DNA of 64,000 nucleotides, taken from the NCBI RefSeq assembly GCF_011603255.1, contig NZ_JAANCM010000005.1:248001-312000 (forward strand). The letters run 5' to 3'. The position numbers were made by a program, and so were the translations under genes. Of the stretch, positions 51,560-59,974 are shown one piece after another; position 1 is the first letter of the stretch; each line of letters begins with the position of its first letter. The stretch comes from Ferranicluibacter rubi. Lineage in GTDB: Bacteria > Pseudomonadota > Alphaproteobacteria > Rhizobiales > Rhizobiaceae. The notes beneath the pieces are model-generated. The model was given only the letters and a program-made list of their open reading frames with translations, was not told where the DNA came from and did no database searches.

Positions 51560-52060
51560 TTATTGTGGTGCGCCCTTCTTCCACGTGACCTGCTGGTTGA
51601 AGAGGGGAACGGTCGAGATCGACATCTTCGCCGAACCTTCGACGACCTGGCGGGAATGCGCGAGATAGATCAGCGTGTTGTTCTTCCGATCGTAGATGCG
51701 GGTGACCTGCAGCGACTTCCAGATCAGCGAGAGGCCCGAGCGGAACACCTCTTCGCCGTCCTTCGAGAGGTCGATGTCGTCTATGACGACGGGGCCGGTC
51801 TGGCGGCAGGCGATGGAGTTGTTGGAGGGGTCTTCGAACCAGTTGCCCTTGCGCAGGCGATCGATGACGCCGCGGTCGAAATAAGTCACGTGGCAGGTGA
51901 TGCCCTCGATCTTCGGATCGCTGACGGCGTCCACGATGATATCGTTACCGGTCCAGTCCACGCCGACCTCGCCCACGGTTTCAGCCGTGGCCGGCGCCGA
52001 AAGGGCGGCGAAGCTCAGCAGGGCGACAGCGGCGGCGAGGCGGATTTTGGGCAAGGGCAT
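51560..52060 (-). CDS. creA: CreA family periplasmic protein
   Basis: A 166-residue secreted protein. Signal peptide about 1-26 (cleavage after ATA-ET). The CreA domain (DUF1131 family) includes DPKIEGITCHVTYFDRG, DPSNNSIACRQTGP with the two Cys that may form a disulfide, and SKDGEEVFRSGLSLIWKSLQV in pieces. Its molecular function is not established. It converges on pncA with 27 bases between them. Confidence 0.9.
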   Translation of the reverse strand: MPLPKIRLAAAVALLSFAALSAPATAETVGEVGVDWTGNDIIVDAVSDPKIEGITCHVTYFDRGVIDRLRKGNWFEDPSNNSIACRQTGPVVIDDIDLSKDGEEVFRSGLSLIWKSLQVTRIYDRKNNTLIYLAHSRQVVEGSAKMSISTVPLFNQQVTWKKGAPQ

Positions 52061-52144
52061 CGGCAGATCTCCGGAACGGGTTCACAGCCGAAATAAGCGT
52101 CCGGGAATGCAATGCAAGCCGTCGGCGATGAATATGCTGTTCCC

Positions 52145-52174
52145 ACGACATGCGTATGTCGTCTTTCGACGACA
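52145..52174. promoter_or_regulatory. Overlapping alternative hairpins between creA and the SfnB-like gene
   Basis: ACGACAT (52146-52152) pairs with ATGTCGT (52157-52163); the same right arm, as GTCGTC (52159-52164), pairs instead with GACGAC (52169-52174). The two stems exclude each other. Either gene could use it as leader; the function is unknown. Confidence 0.35.
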
Positions 52175-52237
52175 ATTTGGGAGATTGGCGGTCGGGTAGG
52201 GATTTCTCACGCATAGGACAATATTAATATATAATTT

Positions 52238-52252
52238 CTATCTAAAAGATAG
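52238..52252. promoter_or_regulatory. AT-rich dyad before the SfnB-like gene
   Basis: CTATCT-AAA-AGATAG (52238-52252), 43 bases before the ATG, following the palindrome ATATTAATAT (52221-52230). The stretch 52217-52258 is strikingly AT-rich for this genome. It is a candidate operator/promoter. Confidence 0.5.
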
Positions 52253-52294
52253 ATTACTCCGCACTCTGTCGTTGTTTCAACAAGGAGCGCCCCT

Positions 52295-53563
52295 ATGGGA
52301 GTGATCGAACCGCAGTCTATCGACTACACGCAGCACCCGCGCGTGAATTCCAGCGATCCTGTCCCGCCGCGCGGGCGGCCGACACAGGCCGCGCACGTCA
52401 TTGCCAGCGACGAAGAGGCTCTTGCTGTCGCTCACCAGCTCGCTGCGCAGTTTGCGGTCGGCGCCGCTCTGCGCGACCGGGAGGGCCTGCTGCCGATCGC
52501 AGAGATCGACGCCTATTCGCAAAGCGGCCTCTGGGGGATCAATGTGCCCAAGGCCTATGGCGGAGCGGGCGTTTCCTACCGGACGCTGGCGCGTGTCATC
52601 GCCATTCTCGCCGCCGCCGACCCATCCATCGCACAGATCACGCAAAATCACCTCGCGATCACCGGTCATATCGATCTCGACGGCACGGACGAGCAGAAGA
52701 AAGAATTCTTCGCCTGGGTTCTGTCCGGCCTGCGCTTCGGCAACGCCTTCTCCGAACTGAACAGCAAAACCGTCGCAGCTTTCGAGACACGGGTCGTCCG
52801 CGACGGCGACGATGTGGTCGTCAACGGCGAGAAATTTTACACGACGGGTGCATTGCTGTCGCACATCATCCCCATCGTGGCCGTCGATGAGAACGACCAG
52901 GGGGTCCTCGTCTTCGCCGACCGGGACGCACCCGGCATTACGGTCACGAACAACTGGTCGAGCTTCGGTCAGCGAACGACGGCCTCGGGTTCCGTCAAGA
53001 TCGAGAATGTCCGCGTTCCGAAACATCGTCTCCTGCCGATTGCCGCTTTCGATCGTCCGACGATCGCCGGCCCCGTTTCGCAGATCATTCAGGCGGCCAT
53101 CGACGCCGGAATCGCACGAGGGGCCATCGATGCAACGATTGCCTTCGTCAAGACGCATAGTCGGCCCTGGGTGGACAGCGGTAAGGAAACGGCCGGCGAA
53201 GATCCCTTCACGATTGCCGCTATCGGCGACCTCAAGATCAGGCTGCACGCCGCCGAAGCCCTGCTGGCGATCGCCGGCGATGCGATCGATGCGGGGTATG
53301 AGAACCCGACAGAAGAGGTGATTGCCGATGCGACGGTGAAAACCGCGGAGGCGAAAGTTCTGACGACGGAGATCGCCATTCTCGCGACGAACAAGCTCTT
53401 CGAACTGTCGGGGACGCGATCGACGCTCGCAAAATACGATCTCGACCGTCATTGGCGCAACGCCCGTGCGCACACGCTGCACGACCCGGTGCGCTGGAAG
53501 TTCTTCCATGTCGGCAATTTTTATCTGAACGGTCTCAATCCGCCGCGTCACCCCTGGAGCTGA
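52295..53563 (+). CDS. SfnB/DszC-like acyl-CoA-dehydrogenase-fold flavin oxidoreductase
   Basis: A 422-residue protein with the acyl-CoA dehydrogenase fold: N-terminal helical domain with LWGINVPKAYGGAGVSYRTLA, middle beta domain and the C-terminal four-helix bundle ending HDPVRWKFFHVGNFYLNG, a signature of the SfnB/SoxC/DszC group rather than true acyl-CoA dehydrogenases. These are flavin-dependent monooxygenases used to obtain sulfur from sulfones, sulfonates or related compounds when sulfate is low. A sulfur-starvation role is inferred from the family; no reductase or transporter partner is adjacent. AAGGAG precedes the ATG. Confidence 0.8.
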   Translation: MGVIEPQSIDYTQHPRVNSSDPVPPRGRPTQAAHVIASDEEALAVAHQLAAQFAVGAALRDREGLLPIAEIDAYSQSGLWGINVPKAYGGAGVSYRTLARVIAILAAADPSIAQITQNHLAITGHIDLDGTDEQKKEFFAWVLSGLRFGNAFSELNSKTVAAFETRVVRDGDDVVVNGEKFYTTGALLSHIIPIVAVDENDQGVLVFADRDAPGITVTNNWSSFGQRTTASGSVKIENVRVPKHRLLPIAAFDRPTIAGPVSQIIQAAIDAGIARGAIDATIAFVKTHSRPWVDSGKETAGEDPFTIAAIGDLKIRLHAAEALLAIAGDAIDAGYENPTEEVIADATVKTAEAKVLTTEIAILATNKLFELSGTRSTLAKYDLDRHWRNARAHTLHDPVRWKFFHVGNFYLNGLNPPRHPWS

Positions 53564-53616
53564 AGCAACGAGCGCTGCGCGGTGGTGCCGTGTGGCGTCC
53601 GTTTTCCGTCTTTCGC

Positions 53617-53652
53617 GAAGCCGCGGGCATGCCCCGCGGCTTCTTCATTTTT
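53617..53652 (+). terminator. Intrinsic terminator after the SfnB-like gene
   Basis: GAAGCCGCGGG (53617-53627) pairs with CCCGCGGCTTC (53633-53643) with loop CATGC, followed by TTCATTTTT. Confidence 0.88.
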
Positions 53653-53835
53653 GACAATCCTCAGATTTCGGGATGCTCGTAAAGGAAATGGTTACCATGT
53701 TTCGCCATTCTTTCGCCTAGCCGCAGTGTTCTAGGGAGCGCGCAACTTCAGCGCCAGGCGACCCAAACGGCCGGCTTCGACGACAGTGCGTAGTGCTGTT
53801 TTCGGATTGCGTAACCAATTTGGGTAAAGAGTTCC

Positions 53836-55050
53836 ATGGCGCTAGCGATTGAGAATGTTCGACAGATCGATACGCGTTCGCAGACGCGCCCCCTCCGCCA
53901 GCAGTCCCCTTCGCCGCATAAAGCCGGCCCTGCCAAAACGCAGCGCTCGCGTCTCTTTCCTGCCGTTCTTGCCGCAGGCGTCGGCCTTGCCGGCGTCGGC
54001 TGGCTCATGGCCACCATCCTCACCATGCATGGCGTTGCCGGCGATCTCGCGACCGGCGGGCGCCCGACATTCCAGACCTCGCTTGGACTCAACGCCATTC
54101 CCCGCGGCCCGGTGGGCGAGCGGACGGTGCATGTGGCGAAATTCTCGCGTCTCGTAAAGACGCCGGTCGTGGCTGTTGCCGCAGCCAAGACGCAGCCGCA
54201 GATGGCATCCGCCAGCACCGTTCACCGCATCGTTCTCGCCGCCCTGCCGCCCAAGCCGGCAACACCTGCCGCGACGGCAGCCCCTGTTCAGGTTGCCTCG
54301 CTCGACGCGCGCGCGGATGTCGCCGTTCCCTTGCGCGAGAATGCGATGCTGGAGCCGGATGCCCGGCCGACCGGATCGCTGCCCAAGCCCTTCAGCCTCG
54401 TTCTCAATGACGACGAGACGACGGAGCATCTGCCGGATCTCGGACCGCTCCCGCTATCCCGTCCGGGGATTGCGATCGAGGCGGACGACGCGCCGACCGC
54501 GAGTGAGCGCCCTCGCAAGCCGCCGGTGCAGCTGGCCTATGCCAAGCCGAACGCGGCGATCGACATGGATGACGACGAGCCGTCCATGGCGCCGCGTAAG
54601 CCGCTGTTCGGCAACCGCAAGGGCGTCGCCTATTACGACATTTCGGCCGGCGTCGTGCATATGCCGAACGGCGAGAGGCTGGAAGCGCATTCCGGGATCG
54701 GCAAGCTGCGCGATAATCCCGATGCCGTGCACATTCCGATGAAGGGCCCGACGCCGCCCGGCACCTACAAGGTGACGATGCGAGAATCGTTGTTTCATGG
54801 CGTGGAAGCTGTTCGCCTGACGCCGATCGACGGGGTCGCCCCGCATGGCCGCGTCGGTCTTCTGGCGCACAGCTATCTTCTGCGCAATCGCGGCGACAGC
54901 CATGGCTGCGTCGCCTTTGCCGACTATCCCCGCTTCCTCAAGGCCTTCAAGCGCGGCGAGGTGACCCAGATGGTCATCGTCAGGAGCATGAAGGGCGGCT
55001 TCTCCAAGCCTGCAAAGACGCTCGCTTCGCTCTTCTCGCGCAACGGGTGA
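53836..55050 (+). CDS. Membrane-anchored DUF2778 (Tlde1-like L,D-transpeptidase) protein
   Basis: A 404-residue protein. A short cytoplasmic N-terminus, one membrane helix about 40-62 (FPAVLAAGVGLAGVGWLMA), a long Ala/Pro/Arg-rich periplasmic linker (about 65-255) and a C-terminal DUF2778 domain from about 260. That domain has GVAYYDISAGVVHMPNGERL, MKGPTPPGTYKV and the catalytic motif GDSHGCVAF (His356, Cys358). DUF2778 is the L,D-transpeptidase-like fold seen in type VI effector Tlde1. Here the anchor and linker suggest a house-keeping periplasmic enzyme. No type VI genes are near. Confidence 0.82.
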   Translation: MALAIENVRQIDTRSQTRPLRQQSPSPHKAGPAKTQRSRLFPAVLAAGVGLAGVGWLMATILTMHGVAGDLATGGRPTFQTSLGLNAIPRGPVGERTVHVAKFSRLVKTPVVAVAAAKTQPQMASASTVHRIVLAALPPKPATPAATAAPVQVASLDARADVAVPLRENAMLEPDARPTGSLPKPFSLVLNDDETTEHLPDLGPLPLSRPGIAIEADDAPTASERPRKPPVQLAYAKPNAAIDMDDDEPSMAPRKPLFGNRKGVAYYDISAGVVHMPNGERLEAHSGIGKLRDNPDAVHIPMKGPTPPGTYKVTMRESLFHGVEAVRLTPIDGVAPHGRVGLLAHSYLLRNRGDSHGCVAFADYPRFLKAFKRGEVTQMVIVRSMKGGFSKPAKTLASLFSRNG

Positions 55051-55072
55051 GGTTGGTGTAAAGAAAGGAAAA

Positions 55073-55213
55073 CCCTCTCTGGCCTGCCGGCCATCTCCCC
55101 CACAAGGGGAGAAGACTCGGAGCAACGCCCCGCTACCTTGCTGATGGGAGTGGGGCGGTGGCCACAAGTCTTCTCCCCCCTTGTGGGGGAGATGGCTGGC
55201 AAGCCAGAGAGGG
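55073..55213. repeat. RIME-like Rhizobium intergenic palindromic element
   Basis: A 141-bp inverted structure. The left arm starts CCCTCTCTGGCCTGCC and holds CATCTCCCCCACAAGGGGAG; the right arm holds CCTTGTGGGGGAGATGG and ends CCAGAGAGGG. The outer arms match over more than 40 bases with a few differences. The core CTCCCCNACAAGGGGAG is a hairpin in its own right. This is the layout of RIME elements of Rhizobium and relatives. It lies between two plus-strand genes (stop at 55050, next start 55278) and may also affect mRNA ends. Confidence 0.85.
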
Positions 55214-55277
55214 CCTTGTTTCTTCACAACCACCACGCCGGAGCCTTTCAGGCAGGCGTTTCTGCGGGACTTAAGCG

Positions 55278-55952
55278 ATGCTTCCTTGGATCGAGATCGA
55301 CACGGCCGATGTTCCCGGCGGTGGCGGGCAGTTGCGGCTGAAGAGCCGGGGCCAGGAATTTTCGATCATGCTCGGCAGTAACGAGTTGATGAACAGCCGG
55401 CTCAGCGGCTCGGAAGAGGCGCTGGCGTCGCTTGCGCGCGAGAAGATCGGCGATCGTCCGCGTCCGGCCTTCCTCATCGGCGGGCTCGGCATGGGGTTCA
55501 CGCTGCGCGCCGCGCTTGCGATCCTGCCTGGAGATGCCGAGGTTGTCGTGGCCGAACTGGTGCCCGCCGTTGTGCGATGGGCGCGGGGGCCGATGGCGAG
55601 CGTGTTCAAGGGCTGTCTCGACGATCCCAGGGTGACGATCTACGAAGGTGATGTCGGTGCGTGCATCGCGGCCGCGCGTTCGGCCTATGATGCGATCCTG
55701 CTCGATGTCGACAATGGTCCCGATGGGCTGACCCGTGCCTCCAACGACAGCCTCTACGACCATCAGGGCCTGCGGGCGGCGCAATCGGCGCTTCGACCGG
55801 GTGGCGTGCTGGCCGTCTGGTCCTCCGGGCCGGATCCGCGTTTCACGCGCCGGCTGAAAGATTCAGGGTTTGAGGCCGAGGCGGTCTCCACGCGTGCCAA
55901 CGGCAAGCGCGGCGGGGCACGTCATGTGATCTGGCTAGCGGTCAAGCGCTAG
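55278..55952 (+). CDS. Spermidine-synthase-like methyltransferase-fold protein
   Basis: A 224-residue protein with the SpeE-like Rossmann fold: PAFLIGGLGMGFTLRAAL is the nucleotide loop, EVVVAELVPAVVRWARG the acidic strand after it, and YDAILLDVDNGPDGL the motif IV region. It is shorter than true polyamine synthases and lacks the N-terminal beta-barrel. The substrate is unknown; putrescine aminopropyl transfer is not supported. It converges on the uvrD gene with only four bases between stops. Confidence 0.7.
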   Translation: MLPWIEIDTADVPGGGGQLRLKSRGQEFSIMLGSNELMNSRLSGSEEALASLAREKIGDRPRPAFLIGGLGMGFTLRAALAILPGDAEVVVAELVPAVVRWARGPMASVFKGCLDDPRVTIYEGDVGACIAAARSAYDAILLDVDNGPDGLTRASNDSLYDHQGLRAAQSALRPGGVLAVWSSGPDPRFTRRLKDSGFEAEAVSTRANGKRGGARHVIWLAVKR

Positions 55953-55956
55953 GATC

Positions 55957-58515
55957 TCAGACCTTCTCGACGAAACCGTCCAGAACGCGTTTCTGGCCGG
56001 CACGGTCGAAATCGATGGTGAGTTTGTTGCCCTCTATACCCGCGATATTGCCGTTGCCGAACTTGATATGGAACACGCGGTCGCCGACGCCGAATTTCGA
56101 CGGGGTTTCTACCGTCGAGCGGACGGTCAGTTCGCCCTCGATGGTGCGGGCCTTGGGGCCGCTTTCGCCATAGCCGATGCGATCGATGGCGACGCCGGAG
56201 CGGTTGCCCCAGTTGTCGCGGGTCGCATCGGTCTTGTTGGCCTGCGCGCGCTTCCACCCCGGTGTCGCATAGGTGTTCTGGAACGGCTCCTGCTTGTCGA
56301 AGCGGGATTGGCCATAACCGCCACGCCCGTAGCCGCCATAGGACTGCTCCATCTCCGCCACTTCGACGTGATCGACCGGAAGCTCCTCGATGAAACGCGA
56401 GGGGATGGTCGATTGCCAGAGGCCGTGGATGCGGCGGTTGGAAACGAACCAAAGGTGGCAGCGGCGCTTGGCGCGGGTGAGGCCGACATAGGCGAGGCGC
56501 CGTTCTTCCTCCAGCCCCGAGCGGCCGCCTTCGTCGAGCGAGCGCTGGTGCGGAAACAAGCCTTCCTCCCAGCCGGGCAGAAAAACCGTTTCGAATTCCA
56601 GCCCTTTGGCGGAGTGCAGCGTCATGATGTTGACGGCGTCGAGGTTCTCGTTCTGCTCGGCATCCATGACCAGCGACACGTGTTCGAGGAAGCCGCGCAT
56701 GCTCTCGAACGCTTCCATAGAGCGCACGAGTTCCTTCAGGTTCTCGAGCCGACCCGGCGCTTCCGCCGTCTTGTCGACCTTCCACATGTCGGTGTAGCCG
56801 GATTCCTCGAGGATGATTTCGGCAAGCTCGGTATGCGGCGTGTTTTCCAGCAGCCCCTGCCAGCGGCGCACCATGGTGACGACGTCGAACAGCGACTTGC
56901 GGGCCTTGGCCTTCACCTCGTCGGTCTCGATGATATCGGCGGCTGCCGCGAGCATCGGGATATCGCGGGCGCGGGCATAGTCGTGCAGCAGGCGGATGGT
57001 GGTATCGCCGAGGCCACGCTTCGGTGTGTTGACGATGCGCTCGAAGGCGAGATCGTCTGCATCCTGGCAAACGAGCCGGAAATAGGCCATCGCATCGCGG
57101 ATCTCCATGCGCTCGTAGAAGCGCGGGCCGCCGATGACGCGGTAGTTGAGGCCGAGCGTGACGAAGCGGTCTTCGAACTCGCGCATCTGGAAGGAGGCGC
57201 GCACGAGGATCGCCATGTCGTTCAGCTTGTGCTTGTCGCGCTGGAGTTGCTCGATTTCCTCGCCGACGGCGCGCGCTTCTTCTTCCGAATCCCAGGCCGC
57301 GTGAACCTGGACCTTCTGGTCCTCGGGGTCGTGCCGATCGGTGAAGAGCGTCTTGCCGAGACGACCTTCATTGTGTGCGATCAGATGGCCGGCAGTGGCA
57401 AGGATATGGGCGGTCGAGCGGTAGTTCCGCTCCAGCTTGATGACAACCGCGCCCGGGAAGTCCTTGTCGAAGCGGAGGATGTTGTCCACCTCCGCACCGC
57501 GCCAGCCATAGATTGACTGGTCGTCGTCGCCGACGCAGCAAATATTAACGGTATTGTCCGCCGTGCGCGGCTCCCCCTTCGCGGGGCTCGGTCGCTGGGC
57601 CAGGAGCCTTAGCCACATGTATTGAGCGGTATTGGTATCCTGATACTCGTCCACGAGAATATAGCGAAAGCGGCCGTGATATTCGCGTAGCAGGTCGGGA
57701 TGCTTGCGGAATATGGCGATGGGGTGCAGCAGCAGGTCGCCGAAGTCGCAGGCGTTGAGCGTGCGCAGGCGCGCCTGATAGGCGGCGTAGAGGTCGCGGC
57801 CCTTGCCATTGCCGAACGCGCGCGCGTCGCCTTCCGGGATGTCGGCGGGCGTCAGGCCCTTGTTCTTCCAACCGTCGATCAGCTGGGCGAACTGCTTGGC
57901 CGGCCATCGCTTGTCGTCGATGGATTCGGCCTGCAGGATCTGCTTGATCAGGCGGGTGACGTCGTCCGTGTCGAGAATGGTGAAGTCTGAGCGGATGCCG
58001 GCAAGCTCCGCATGGCGCCGCAACAGTTTGACGCCGATGGAGTGAAACGTGCCGAGCCAGGGCATGCCCTCGACCGCGCCGCCGACCAGAACGCCGATGC
58101 GCTCCTTCATCTCGCGCGCCGCCTTGTTGGTGAAGGTGACGGCGAGGATCTGGCTTGGATAGGCGCGGCCGGTCGCCATGATATGCGCGATGCGCGTGGT
58201 GAGGACGCGCGTCTTGCCGGTGCCGGCACCGGCAAGCACGAGCACGGGGCCATCCAGCGTTTCCACGGCGAGCCGCTGCTCCGGGTTGAGGCCCGACAGA
58301 TAATCCGGCGCGCGATCGCGGTCGCGGGCAGCCATTGCGCGGGCTGCAAGACCCGAAGGCCCCTGTGCCGGGGCGTTGCCTTGATCCTGCCCGGGATGCC
58401 CATCGCGTGCACCAACGGGCACATCTGCCGGGTCAGCGCCTCGGCGCTCGCCTCTCGCGGGCGCGCGTGCAGGCTCTTCGTCGAAGAAGGGGATGTCGTC
58501 GAAACCGTTGCTCAT
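55957..58515 (-). CDS. uvrD: UvrD/PcrA-type DNA helicase II
   Basis: An 852-residue SF1A helicase. A disordered N-terminus rich in Arg, Ala and Asp (about 1-75) precedes LNPEQRLAVETLDGPVLVLAGAGTGKT in pieces (Q-motif and Walker A). Other motifs: VTFTNKAAREM (Ia), FRYILVDEYQDTN (II), CCVGDDDQSIYGWRGA (III), LERNYRS (IV), TLHSAKGLEFETVFLPG (V) and AYVGLTRAKRR (VI). It unwinds DNA in nucleotide-excision and mismatch repair. The ATG at 58515 is preferred to a TTG nine bases upstream. Confidence 0.94.
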   Translation of the reverse strand: MSNGFDDIPFFDEEPARAPARGERRGADPADVPVGARDGHPGQDQGNAPAQGPSGLAARAMAARDRDRAPDYLSGLNPEQRLAVETLDGPVLVLAGAGTGKTRVLTTRIAHIMATGRAYPSQILAVTFTNKAAREMKERIGVLVGGAVEGMPWLGTFHSIGVKLLRRHAELAGIRSDFTILDTDDVTRLIKQILQAESIDDKRWPAKQFAQLIDGWKNKGLTPADIPEGDARAFGNGKGRDLYAAYQARLRTLNACDFGDLLLHPIAIFRKHPDLLREYHGRFRYILVDEYQDTNTAQYMWLRLLAQRPSPAKGEPRTADNTVNICCVGDDDQSIYGWRGAEVDNILRFDKDFPGAVVIKLERNYRSTAHILATAGHLIAHNEGRLGKTLFTDRHDPEDQKVQVHAAWDSEEEARAVGEEIEQLQRDKHKLNDMAILVRASFQMREFEDRFVTLGLNYRVIGGPRFYERMEIRDAMAYFRLVCQDADDLAFERIVNTPKRGLGDTTIRLLHDYARARDIPMLAAAADIIETDEVKAKARKSLFDVVTMVRRWQGLLENTPHTELAEIILEESGYTDMWKVDKTAEAPGRLENLKELVRSMEAFESMRGFLEHVSLVMDAEQNENLDAVNIMTLHSAKGLEFETVFLPGWEEGLFPHQRSLDEGGRSGLEEERRLAYVGLTRAKRRCHLWFVSNRRIHGLWQSTIPSRFIEELPVDHVEVAEMEQSYGGYGRGGYGQSRFDKQEPFQNTYATPGWKRAQANKTDATRDNWGNRSGVAIDRIGYGESGPKARTIEGELTVRSTVETPSKFGVGDRVFHIKFGNGNIAGIEGNKLTIDFDRAGQKRVLDGFVEKV

Positions 58516-58747
58516 GCGGTTCAATGTAGTGATTCGGGTCCGAAAGGCCAGAATTGCGTTCTTCTTTTATTCCCCGGGCAGAGGTGCGGCGATCTCCTGA
58601 ACTGGGGAAATCCATCATCATTACAATTGCGTAATGATGAGCTTGCGGGATTGCGTGACATGCGGACTGCCCGGTACTTTGGGACAAACCGTCGCATTCC
58701 GCTCATCTGAACCGTCCCTGTCGGGAATGCCCACGTCGGAGACCTGC

Positions 58748-59974
58748 ATGCAGATCTGGAAACAGCTGGCCGTCAGCCTCGTCATTCTCCTCGTCGGCCT
58801 CGCCGCCTGGGTGCGCTTCGTGCCGTCCGCCGGGCCGATGCTCGTGTCCGCCGGTGTGCCCGGCAGCGTCGTGGCACTGGTCGCGCCGTCGGCTGCATCC
58901 GGCGATAAGGGGCAGGCGCGAGGCGGACAGAGCGGGACCCAGCGGGCAGCGGCCGGCAACCAGACGCCGCTCGTCGTGACCGAGGCTGCGGGAACCGCGC
59001 TCGTCAATGATCGGCTGAACGCCATCGGCAACGGCGAGGCCATCCTCTCCGTGACCGTCACGCCGCTTTCCACCGGCAATCTCACGGAAGTGCTGGTCAA
59101 ATCCGGCGAGCGGATCGAGCAGGGGCAGGTGATCGCCAAGCTCGACAGCGACGAGCAGGTGCTCGCCGTCGCGCAGGCCAAGGTGCTGCTGGACGCCGCC
59201 CGCGACAAGGTGGAGCGCAACCGCCGCCTCGGCAATGCGGTTTCGATCGCCACGCTGCGGGAAGCCGAGTTCGCCGAGCAGGCCGCCGAGCTGGCGCTAA
59301 AGACCGCGGAACTCGATCTGACGCGGCGCGACATCGTCGCTCCGTCCAAGGGCATCGTCGGCATCATCACCGTCAATCCCGGCGATTATGTCACCACCTC
59401 GACGCCGATTGCCGTGGTGGACGACCGGTCGCAGATCCTCGTCGATTTCTGGGTTCCCGAACGGTTCGCCAACAATATCAAGGTCGGTCAGGAGGTCTCG
59501 GCGGTTGCCGTGGCGCAGGTGACGCGCCAGCTGACCGGCGCCATCCACGCCATCGACAACCGGATCGACCAGGCCAGCCGAACGCTGCGCGTGCGAGCGC
59601 GCCTCGACAATCCGGACGACAGCCTGCGGGCCGGCATGTCCTTTTCGGTCAACGTCCGCTTCCCCGGCGACAGCTATCCCACCGTCAATCCGCTCGCGGT
59701 GCAGTGGAGCGCCGACGGCTCCTATGTCTGGCGCGTGGTGGACAGTAAGGCGGAGCGCGTGCCGGTGACGATCATCCAGCGCAACTCCGACAAGGTGCTG
59801 GTGGATGCCAAGCTCAAGAAGGGCGACATGGTGGCGACCGAGGGCGTGCAGCGGCTGAGGGACGGCGGCGAGGTCAAGGTCGCCAATGCGCCGGCGGGCG
59901 CTGTAGGTGATGCGGGCGAGCAAAAGGTTTCGAGCGCGCAACCCGCGGCGACGGGCACGGAGGCCGCGCGATGA
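58748..59974 (+). CDS. RND efflux membrane-fusion (periplasmic adaptor) protein
   Basis: A 408-residue HlyD-family adaptor. One N-terminal helix (about 6-24) acts as anchor or uncleaved signal, an Ala/Gly linker follows, then the lipoyl halves (VTPLSTGNLTEVLVKSGERI and later DIVAPSKGIVGIITVNPGDYV), a short coiled-coil hairpin (about 165-215), the beta-barrel and membrane-proximal domains. ATG at 58748 has GGAG six bases upstream; the frame is open to 58634 without a signal-like start. Coupled to the pump gene by ATGA. Confidence 0.9.
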   Translation: MQIWKQLAVSLVILLVGLAAWVRFVPSAGPMLVSAGVPGSVVALVAPSAASGDKGQARGGQSGTQRAAAGNQTPLVVTEAAGTALVNDRLNAIGNGEAILSVTVTPLSTGNLTEVLVKSGERIEQGQVIAKLDSDEQVLAVAQAKVLLDAARDKVERNRRLGNAVSIATLREAEFAEQAAELALKTAELDLTRRDIVAPSKGIVGIITVNPGDYVTTSTPIAVVDDRSQILVDFWVPERFANNIKVGQEVSAVAVAQVTRQLTGAIHAIDNRIDQASRTLRVRARLDNPDDSLRAGMSFSVNVRFPGDSYPTVNPLAVQWSADGSYVWRVVDSKAERVPVTIIQRNSDKVLVDAKLKKGDMVATEGVQRLRDGGEVKVANAPAGAVGDAGEQKVSSAQPAATGTEAAR

